64,000 nt of DNA, from assembly GCA_040954595.2 (NCBI GenBank), contig CM082590.2, positions 3,038,001 to 3,102,000 of the forward strand, read 5' to 3'. Source of the DNA: Balanoglossus misakiensis. Its lineage: Eukaryota > Hemichordata. Shown here in pieces: positions 12,904 to 19,490 of this stretch. How positions within the stretch are numbered: position 1 is the first letter of the stretch; each line of letters begins with the position of its first letter. Made by a program: the position numbers and the translations under genes. Under the pieces are notes generated by a model that worked only from the letters and a program-made list of their open reading frames with translations, ran no database searches and was not told the origin of the DNA.

Positions 12904-15900
12904 CCACCGTCACTTTCAATATCGTCGTCACCAATGGCAGGAACCACCTGCACGCCATTAGTTCTGAGAAATGGACAAAAAATCCTAACAATGCTCATGA
13001 CTTGTCCATCAGAGTTTGTCAGTCAGCTGTTAGTACAAATGTTGTAAGTTGATGTTTCATTCATAAAAGAAAATTTATCATATATATGAATTTTAGCGTC
13101 CAACACTTAGGCTTTTTTTAACCATGAGGATATTTTGCCTTCCATTTGTTGTGTACCCATCCAATAAGGAACTTTGATGATAGTGATAAATGCGCACTTA
13201 CATTATAGAAATATCAAAGCTGGGCTCATAGTCATAATCATCATCGTCACATAGGTTCATGTCTTCCTCTTTGTCTTCCTCAGAAATATCAATGCTCAAC
13301 CTGGTAGTAATAAAACCAAGGAATTAATCTGAATAGTGGGACAATGCTGCTCACTAAAAATACATATAGTCACTCATAAGCACAAAAAAGAAAGAAAACA
13401 TTTCCCATGAATTTAAGTACAAGCAAATGTTCTGACACACGTGATGCATGTCATGAAACTGATTTTCCCAACAAATTTAAATTTAGTGTAACAGGAGAAA
13501 AGAAGCAATCGAAAAGGCTTGCTCAAGCAAGGGATACATGCATGCCGTATATGACAATAGAATAAGGAAAACTTACTCAAATGGATTGATGAAAGACTCA
13601 GACAAATTTCTTGGAAATCTTACACGGCCGCTGGAGAAAAAAATGACAAAATAGGCACACATGAGACGGCAATATGTACTGAACTAATTTACAGCTGTGA
13701 ACTAAATATAACACACATGAAAATTGAACTCTGAAACAAAGTGACAGGGGCACACAGGGACAGCAGCATCACTGCTTATTTTTACAGGTTCCTCTCTATC
13801 TTGGTTTCACACAAGTAAATTTAGGGTGATTGGTAAACATTTGCCATTTTGCTTTCTAAGAAATATTTTCATGTTGATAGCTACACAGAATAACTTATTC
13901 ACACAAGCATAAGCAAGGGAGTTAGAAATTAGTACATTTACATGTATGTAAAGCAGTCGCTCCTGCTTTTGTCCTAAAGCAGGAGATTAATGTTTATCAC
14001 AAAAGGTACAAAAGAGGGGGGAAAGCCACATTTCACTATAAAAGTTTACCTAACTACAGTTTATCTTCAGATTATTAGAATCTCACACTCCCAAGGACCT
14101 GGGATCACATTTCTCACAAGAGTTGGGGATTTTCTGTCCCACACGAGCCGCAGGCTCGTGTGGGACAGAATATCCCCGACGAGTGTGAGAAATATGATCC
14201 CAGGTCCTTGGTGTGTGAGATTCTTTTTCTCACACGGTCACAAATTAGCCAAGTTCGTTAAAAACATTGAATAAATGACTCTGGAATTGTTGTCTGGGGG
14301 CACGTTGTAGTCTCTGTGCCTGTAATACACATCGCGCCATTGGATAACATTTAGTGCGCGTAGCGACAGAACACTTTGTCAACCAATCAGCACTCACGTC
14401 ATATACAGCTTTCTATTCAGTGAGATTGTGAGAACAATTTGTTCCCACACTCTGTTCTCACACTCCCAGCGTACGGGGAGTGTAAGAAAAGATAGTGTCA
14501 TACCTTTCACTTTGTACTGGCTGTGATGGGCCTTCTGTAGATTCCATAGGTTTCTCTTGTGATGATTCTCCTATCTCCTGAACATCTATCTCTGCAATTC
14601 CAGAGATGGAAGAAACCCTGTACAAAGAAAAAAAAGACTAAAATTTGATACATGACAAACTAGGTCTGCACAAACGTTGTAGGTTCCAGTTCCCCCTAAT
14701 CCCCCAACCAGTAAGCAGTGAAAAACCTATGTTTGCTGGATTAAAACCATAGACGTGAATGTCTTGGTCAACACACTGAATAAATTGTATAGGATGATTT
14801 TGGTTGTTTATTGGAGGGCAAATGTCAGGTATACTTCGCCATTGTTATGTTGATTATTGTCACCTGAGAGTTTGAGCAGAGGCTTTTCCTCATACTACAG
14901 ATTGTGGCTAGAAGCATTGAAATTATCATGTAATGTAAAAAAAACAGTGCTTAAACACCTACCTGACTGATGATATTTCTGATGCAACTAATTCTTCTAA
15001 ATTTTTTTCGATATCACAAAGATGGCCATTTCCTGGCGTTGATGTCATAGGAAAAGTTTGGGTGGCTTGTCCTTGATCATCACGTTGCCTATAAATTTTA
15101 AGAAACAAATATATACTTTTAGGTATTCCCATCTATCACACAGATAACTATGTGGAATGCAACATTTCATTGTTTCATTTCTATAAATTATATTACGGAC
15201 ACAATTACTTTTCATGAGCCATAAAAACATGTCACCTCTTTAAAACAATATACATCATGTATACTGCAAGAGCCCCATCAAATATGAAAATCTAGTGTGT
15301 ACTATACAAAGCTCAAAGTATCATGATCAAAATTTATTTGGTACCTAGTTTCCATAGACGGTGCAAATACTTGCAGTGTTTCTTGGCCACTTGGAGATGA
15401 TGCAGGCCTGGTAAATTCTGCATCTGTTGTTGCTGTAACTTGATGTTCATAATACCTGTCCACACAAATAATAAGACACAATGAACCTTTTTTGCCTTTA
15501 CAATGGCTTGTTTACGTAGCCAATTTCTGTCTTTAGAATGGATTACACACAGCCATAATTTGCCTCAGAGGACATGTTACAGACACGTAAGGTGAGAATA
15601 AGATAACTACGAGAAAATAGCCAAATTTTTCTTCAGTTCATATACAGCTCAAGAAATGTACACAACTGGCTATAACAAAACGGAAGTTGTAGCAGAACAA
15701 AGAACAACCAAATTCCGCTATAAGCATATTGTCTCGTATGTTCGATAACAGTAATACATGTAGATTGTCCGGAGGAAAAAAAAGAAAAAAAAAAAAAATT
15801 GCAGTACCGTACAATTTATCTCGCATAGTCATACATTGATACAAACGGTCCAGCGTACTACATACAACTGCTGGTCGAGGGCGAGGTATGCGCTGGGCAA

Positions 15901-16278
15901 AATCACTAAGTGAAATACGACTTGAAACAGCACATTTAGAATTACATTGAGATGATGCTCGCAGTGATTCTGTGAGACACAGATTCTAAATTCATGTACA
16001 CAATTCATGCCGTATCTTTGGCTATGGAGTACGTACACAGTGAATGCACGAATATGTACTTACCGGTCGATCAGTACCTTTGCGACCTGGCGGTTCGTTT
16101 CCAATACCAAGGAGCGTTTGATTTCATTCCAACGATGAATTTCCGAGAAAATGTTTATCTGACCTACTTGTTTCAGCAATTGTTTACGTTTTTTTGCCGA
16201 AGCAGTGGTTTGTGGGCGGCCACGAGCACGTTTACGTTTACCACTGCTACTGGGAACAGACGCCAAAGCATCCGCCAT
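3537..16278 (-). CDS. Kolobok-like transposase (or domesticated derivative), 14 exons, about 796 aa
   Basis: Minus-strand exons: 16278-16064, 15455-15345, 15088-14963, 14617-14504, 13630-13577, 13300-13202, 12984-12666, 12381-12099, 11808-11572, 10601-10525, 5236-5132, 4874-4654, 4266-4102, 3801-3537 (TGA). Phases match at every junction and the total is 2391 nt. The exon 7 acceptor is the least certain. Residues 14-24 hold an AT-hook core (RGRP) in a basic region. Residues 150-330 are acidic, with a poly-Asp run encoded by a CAT repeat. From about residue 347 the protein matches a family of invertebrate and fish 'uncharacterized' proteins that I recognise as transposase-like: an SQP/AAILLSG block, GDGRMDSPG (candidate Asp 442), VVTDAH (Asp about 510), DIWHAAKN, IVNHFWYCC, then a TAELESF block (candidate Glu about 658) and AALDHNAHLER. 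I infer a DDE nuclease fold. TTAA-flanked relatives nearby point to Kolobok or piggyBac, and I favour Kolobok. A domesticated host gene is the alternative. A Ty3/mdg4 element occupies the 10525-5236 intron. Confidence 0.75.
4079..4084 (+). terminator. Probable poly(A) signal AATAAA of the plus-strand gene
   Basis: AATAAA lies 575 bp past the ballast-gene stop, in the intron between exons 13 and 14 of the opposing gene. If used, the plus transcript would be antisense to the whole terminal exon (3801-3537) of the transposase-like gene. Confidence 0.4.
5266..5419 (-). repeat. 3' LTR of the first Ty3/mdg4 element
   Basis: 154 bp, TG...CA ends with TGTGAT/ATCACA terminal inverted repeat. Identical by eye to the copy at 10113-10266. 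Confidence 0.95.
5420..5426 (-). promoter_or_regulatory. Polypurine tract of the first Ty3/mdg4 element
   Basis: The minus strand reads GAGGAGA directly next to the 3' LTR, the usual place for plus-strand priming in LTR retrotransposons. Confidence 0.6.
5893..8490 (-). CDS. pol: Ty3/mdg4 pol: reverse transcriptase, RNase H, integrase (865 aa)
   Basis: Residues about 10-200 are the reverse transcriptase, with LCLDMRKAN, a CKLDMN block and an MHDD active site at 140-143. RNase H follows at about 284-405 (TSDAS, then REALG, then TDHKPL). Integrase has the HHCC zinc module (H503, H506, C536, C539) and a DD35E core (D567, D621, E657), then a C-terminal tail. The open frame starts with GTG at 8490, not ATG, and overlaps the upstream gag-protease frame by 110 bp in a different frame. 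Pol is therefore probably made by frameshifting, or a one-base change in a run of six A (minus strand, 8475-8470) separated two halves of one polyprotein. Catalytic residues are all present and no internal stop is seen. Confidence 0.93.
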   Translation of the reverse strand: MLKLLKKLNELQKLGVIEKVSGPTSWVNPLVTVQKPDGDIRLCLDMRKANQAIVRERHPVPTMDETLEEISGAKVFCKLDMNMAFHQIELDEKSRDITTFSGPNSLYRYKRLVFGVNMATEKFQNLISQVLKGCEGAHNMHDDIRVVAENYEQLHARVGKVIKRFSEHGLTLNFTKCKLGDSMIFMGHLMTAQGMKLTDEKVKAIVKARTPTDKSELRSFLGLAQFCSKYVDKFATVTSPLWDLTRKDAKWKWLPKHEKVFNLIKHKLTTSPFMAYFKQGAKTRVTSDASPVGVGAILEQMQSNGSYQPVYYVSRKLTHVESRYSQFEREALGVKWACEKLQQFLLGSHFEVRTDHKPLLKVFSPNSRPPSARIERWLLYMQQFDYHITHIKGKNNYADMLSRLPVDEPSDNYCRETEDFACSVVLEAMPSAITPRDIERESAKDQSLQLVEKCITSANWSKLKSSPYWHVKDELWLYGRLIMRGNRLVVPQVLQRKILKIAHQGHQGIVRTKARLRDRVWWPGMDRDVEKLIRSCHPCQLVSARPNPEPLLPTQLPEGPWFDLAVDLLDVCDGEKLLVVTDLYSRWPEVVLLKKTDAAHVIKAMEAMFLTHGLPYCVKSDNGPPFTSAEFEGFLDYLGIDHEYSIPYWPQSNGSVERLNEIILKSVRIAKLQKKSWYKDLTHFLFEYRNTPHTVTGISPAMALMGREFRDKIPRLRIPSQTINESDWQIKMRERNNRMKMKQKFYADNRRHATSSDIREGDTVLLQQAFRQNKLTPNFETEPYKVIQKDGGALVLENSKGVKRRSTGHVKKYVEEYPEFSFQGTEWNSKHLTYEQPQRVQNGVPSCNPHIHDLSTHNNLDNLPV
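8381..10012 (-). CDS. gag: Ty3/mdg4 gag-protease (543 aa)
   Basis: Starts at ATG 10012, about 100 bp inside the 5' LTR. Residues 1-200 are a capsid-like helical Gag. Two CCHC zinc knuckles (CX2CX4HX4C) lie at 216-229 and 247-260, separated by Ser/Arg-rich sequence, then an Arg/Gly stretch. A retropepsin-type aspartic protease with IIDSGAT is centred on residue 359. The frame runs on to the start of the RT region, where it leaves the conserved frame and ends. Gag packages the element RNA and the protease cleaves the precursors. The overlap with pol suggests translation of both from one mRNA. Confidence 0.92.
   Translation of the reverse strand: MKMSTPVTLSGLPGVAGFDCEGEPEALQQRWERWLQEFELFVAASGVSNNAQKRALLLHMAGAGIRDIVSTKSEDETGDVTNCATLIACLDKHFQLQKNVPMARQKFYSATPTSGETVDSYVIRLKNLLKDCDFPETEKDNQIRDRVLLYISDKVLKSKLYREKNLDTTKLLQIIRSYHDKDALVLVSGTQAVSANAVNIGGKRTRAKNKMADLACFRCGRKGHMQRECRASTSGSSRNAEQKSDRCFRCQKPGHRAADCRAKWEDCPSKDSENGNSRGSGGNRSARGRGRTRGDGRGTHKVAQTTTDANADGGHADVETDEEKAYYAFNAAFRASSGKDLTDTGIQIENQHVPVIIDSGATCNLIGERQFRRLAEKRGVKVRNCNNKVFTYGSSKPLDILGKCALHVEAPTKKKCIADFIVIKADQPILLSRSTSENLDMLRVGNVNLYTINSISADNSSPILAELRRKYPEVFNGLGKLKGYKLHLHIDESVKPIAQYRRIPFNRRAKVVEKTQRASKAGSNREGFGSDLLGQPPCNSTKA
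10096..10108 (-). promoter_or_regulatory. Primer-binding site, tRNA-Ser type
   Basis: The minus strand reads TGGCGACGAGGAT, starting 4 nt inside the 5' LTR. This is complementary to the 3' end of animal tRNA-Ser(GCU) plus CCA, as I recall that tRNA. It is the expected minus-strand primer site. Confidence 0.65.
10113..10266 (-). repeat. 5' LTR of the first Ty3/mdg4 element
   Basis: 154 bp, identical by eye to 5266-5419. It should contain the element's promoter; no clear TATA box was picked out. Confidence 0.95.
10753..11547. mobile_element. Non-autonomous TTAA transposon (MITE), 795 bp, with long inverted ends
   Basis: Imperfect inverted repeats of about 135 bp start GATGGGTCCCTAGGATC and end with the complement, flanked by TTAA at 10749-10752 and 11548-11551. 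There is no recognisable coding sequence; minus-strand open frames inside are unconserved. It is a different family from the AGGGAC MITE. It lies in the intron between exons 9 and 10 of the transposase-like gene, with its edge about 20 bp from the exon 9 donor site. Confidence 0.85.
12840..12915 (-). repeat. CAT trinucleotide run encoding poly-Asp in exon 7
   Basis: Ten or so CAT/ATC repeats on the plus strand encode an aspartate run on the minus strand within the acidic part of the transposase-like protein. A length-variable microsatellite is likely. Confidence 0.8.
14078..14223. repeat. Foldback palindrome, about 146 bp
   Basis: Left arm 14078-14149 and right arm 14153-14223 are near-complementary (AGAATCTCACAC ... 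GTGTGAGATTCT), with almost no loop around CCGCAGG. It lies in the intron between exons 4 and 5 of the transposase-like gene. The TCTCACAC motif recurs downstream to about 14490, so a larger MITE-like unit (about 14078-14490) is possible. Confidence 0.75.
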
Positions 16279-16384
16279 GACTGTCGCTACAGCTATAATT
16301 ATATGTATGACGTTTCATTTTGTGTATATACCCTTGCACATGCGCACATTGGTAATGATCGAAGCCCGGCCCGCGTCCGCGCTC

Positions 16385-16570
16385 GAATAAATGGTAAAGA
16401 ACGATTATTCATTTTGGTGATTTTTTTACTCTCGTGTCTACAAGCGGGATGGAACTTGTGTGTGGTCGAACGTTGATTCACTATATATCAACATTTAAAA
16501 TAACATACACAGTGTCTTGAATGAATCAAAATTAATGGAAAAAAGGCAAAAAGAGAGAGACTTTGTCCCT
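16385..16570. mobile_element. Candidate terminal inverted repeat of the TTAA transposon (half-MITE)
   Basis: These 186 bp align with the right arm of the MITE at 2727-2914, ending GAGAGAGACTTTGTCCCT followed by TTAA (16571-16574). The left arm is absent; instead, unrelated sequence leads into the first exon of the transposase-like gene 105 bp away. It is either a truncated MITE or, more interestingly, the right end of the autonomous element from which the MITEs derive. Confidence 0.65.
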
Positions 16571-16574
16571 TTAA

Positions 16575-17954
16575 GTCAAAGGCTGATATTTCTCACTGTG
16601 TGTGACCAGGGTATCATTTTAAACACAGACTGGACTTTGACTACTGTGTCCAATGGAAAAAATACATCAGCATCTATGTCTGCAAAAAGGTGTCAAAACT
16701 GACATATCTTATCATGTATGTCATCAAACTCAAAGGATAATATCTTCATTTCATGTGACCTGCCTGGTTAAAGTTTACCGCCAACATTTCACCATGCTTT
16801 ACCCACCCATGGCACAGTGTGTCAAATCCAATATTTTGTTCAATGAATGAACCATGAAAGTTTCCGAATTGGTACTACCCGAAAACTGCATGGCAAGCTA
16901 AATTTGGAATTTGGATGGGGTGGGGAGGTAAAGCTAACCTAACGTACAGTCGTTTAGATTTAACATTATGCCTGTGAGTTACATGTTAATATTTTCTGCA
17001 TGTCTGTCGCGTACAATGCGTCGGTGCGGAAAAATGATCACAGGTACTATTCAGAAGAATTCCGCTGAATCATGGTGACGATGTGCATGGAAAAATCCTG
17101 ATTATGATCTAACTGATATACAATAGCATGATATTAATAAAATATACACATTAACCAATGAATGAACCATCGTGAAGATTGTGCCCCAACACTTATTTAA
17201 GCTTTTATCATTATTATACCTTTGTCATTACTAAATATATCAACAGCCCTGTACACCAAAGCTATCACCACATTTGTTAACCTTTATTACACCATTCATA
17301 TGAAACCCTTCACCATCATCAACCTCTATTATATTCATTGTTTTGGCCCATTATAATCTGTGTACCCTCAATTTTACCACAAACCATCACCACATTAGTT
17401 AACTGTTTATTAAACACTTCCACATGTGTTGCCCATTATTATACCATTGAAATTTATAAATCGATCATCATACCTATCATACAAGCAATTGCTGATTGCT
17501 GTTAACCCTTGTGTACCACAAGCCATTATCATGAAATAGGCAACATGAATTTCACATAACACAGTTTGTCAGCTCTGAGAATATTGTTCTCAGGACCATG
17601 TCCCACGCTTAATAAAAGTGTTGTGTATGTGGTACAGTTTAGATTCCTTGTCAGATTTCCCATAACACAGTTCGTGAGCCCCGAAAAGTACCATAACACA
17701 ATTCTCATGAACATTTCCCATGATCAATAAAAGTGTTGTGTGTAGCATAGTCATTTTTCCGTTTGCTGTGACATTTGTCTCCGTGTGAGAGTTTAAGTAA
17801 ATGTGGAAACACGCAAATTAGGCAACATCAATATCCCGTACAGAATTCAGTGTGTTTTGTTCGCATTTTTGGTTGCCATTTTGAAAATGAACAAAGGACT
17901 TTCCATTGACCAACACCCGTATGAATACGTCCAAATTACCCAACTTTAATATTC
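16575..17954. other. Intergenic repeats: long dispersed repeat, TTATTATACC-rich tract, imperfect duplication
   Basis: No gene seen. About 16894-17480 is a diverged copy of 59254-59960 in the same orientation, beginning GCTAAATTTGGAATTTGGAT. It contains degenerate ATTATTATACC-like sequence. Around 17550-17745 an imperfect direct duplication carries ATAACACAG and AATAAAAGTGTTGTGT twice. Confidence 0.6.
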
Positions 17955-18183
17955 CTTAAATAATTGGTCAGCTGTGCAAATATTTTTCACCTGACCACTT
18001 CCTTTGCTAAGCAAGAGTGTTTTTTATGTAATAATATTAATATAATATTTATAACGTATGTAGCACATTAAATCTCAATGTGCTTTAAAGTTGTCCCATG
18101 GTCATTTGATTTAGGTCGTTGGACATAAATATTCCATTCAACTCCCTGGGGAGCAAACAACATCTCACCATCTTTAGAAATGT
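17955..18183. repeat. SINE-like repeat body (copy 1)
   Basis: Shares GGTCAGCT..., an AATATAATATTTAT tract, GCACATTAAATCTCAATGTGCT and GGGGAGCAAACAACA with copies at 18666-18890 and 19365-19490. It runs straight into satellite-like sequence at 18184. The tRNA-like head is missing. Confidence 0.6.
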
Positions 18184-18290
18184 CAAATTACAGTGCTTTT
18201 GGCCACGTATTAACCTGGGGATTTACAGTTAACTTTAAATACACATGCATATGCATTTAATCCCCATGTGACTATAAAACAGTTTGTAAA
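18184..18290 (+). repeat. Isolated partial satellite monomer
   Basis: Contains the conserved satellite core CAGTGCTTTTGGCCACGTAT and GGGGATTTACAGTTAAC, followed by an A-type tail. It is joined to the SINE-like repeat exactly as at 19491. Confidence 0.7.
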
Positions 18291-18330
18291 TGTGAATATG
18301 TCCACATTACACAACTTGAATTTTACTTAA

Positions 18331-18661
18331 AGGGACAAAGTGTCTCTCTCGCTGCCCTTTTTACCATTAATTATGTTTGATACAAGACATCGTTTATGTT
18401 GGCTGTATAGTGAATCAATGTTCGACCAAACACAACTTCCACCCCACTTGTACACACAAGAATGAAAAAACTCGCCAAAATGAATAATCGGTGTTTACCA
18501 TTTATTCATTTTTGCGAGATTTTTACTCTCAGATTCTACAAACGGGATGAAAGTTGTTGGTTGAATGTTGATTCACTATATAGCCACATGCAGAATAACA
18601 TAAATGGGTTCATGTATCAAACTTAATTGAACAATGGTGGCGAAAGAGAGACTTTGCCCCT
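18331..18661. mobile_element. Palindromic MITE with TTAA target duplication (copy 2)
   Basis: 331 bp, same family as 2572-2914, flanked by TTAA at 18327-18330 and 18662-18665. The paralogous repeat at 17940-17975 has the same surroundings with a single TTAA (17956-17959) and no element, so it serves as an empty site. Confidence 0.88.
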
Positions 18662-18665
18662 TTAA

Positions 18666-19075
18666 ACAATTGGTCAGCTCTGCGAATATAGTTCACCTGA
18701 CCACTTCCTTTGCTAAGTAAGAGTGTTGTTTATATAATGATATCAATATAATATTTATTACTTATATAGCACATTACACAATAAATCTCAATGTGCTGCT
18801 TCAAAGTGTTTCCCATGGTAATTTGACCTAGGTCGGTGGACCTAAAATATTCCATCCCACTCCATGGGGAGCAAACAACAGCTCACATGTGCAGCTTTTA
18901 TATCAGCACAGCAGACCTAAACATACTCATTACAATATCGGATCCACCAAATTACCTTTTCTTATGGGCGGGGAGAGGCAAGGAGATGTAAACACCACAA
19001 CACCACAACCATGCCAGGGATCAAACCCTTGATTCTTTGATTATGGGTCTGATGCTCTAACGACTGGACTATGAC
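18666..19075 (-). mobile_element. tRNA-derived SINE
   Basis: The minus strand from about 19075 reads a tRNA-like head with an A-box-like GTCGTTAGAGCATCAGAC and a B-box-like GGGTTTGATCCCTGG, followed by a body ending in the AATATTTATTACTT...GCACATT region shared with 17955-18183. The head (about 19009-19075) resembles an animal tRNA of the Met/Ile kind. The SINE family is not identified. Confidence 0.6.
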
Positions 19076-19215
19076 TTTATGTGGCACAATGACCTTTCCA
19101 TTTAGTGCCTTGTTCAGCTCTCAGTCAGGGTTTAAGCAAATATGGAAACATGCATATTAGGCTCTTTGAATTTCCAAAAATTTTAAGTTTTATAGGTAGG
19201 CATGTATGATAAAGA

Positions 19216-19354
19216 GGTTATTACACGAATTTTGGTCGATAACGCGACGCATTCTCGTGATGTCTGTATTTTGACTCGTTGCGAAGCGCAACTCATCAAA
19301 ATACGGACATCACTCGAATACGACGCGTTATCGACCAAAATTCGTGTAATAACC
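19216..19354. repeat. Foldback palindrome, 139 bp
   Basis: Arms start GGTTATTACACGAATTTTGG and end with its complement; the interior also pairs (TCGATAACGCG, then GATGTC-GTATTTTGA). A snapback or MITE-type element with no coding capacity. Confidence 0.75.
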
Positions 19355-19364
19355 CCTAAATATT

Positions 19365-19490
19365 AATATAATATTTATAACTTATGTAGCACATTAAATC
19401 TCAACATGCTTTAAAGTTGTCCCATGGTAATTTGACCTAGGTCGTTGGATCTTACTATTCCATTCAACTCCCTGGGGAGCAAACAACATC
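19365..19490. repeat. SINE-like repeat body (copy 3), junction with the satellite
   Basis: Nearly the same as the end of the copy at 17955-18183, including GGGGAGCAAACAACATCTCA, and joined to satellite sequence at the same position. Confidence 0.6.
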
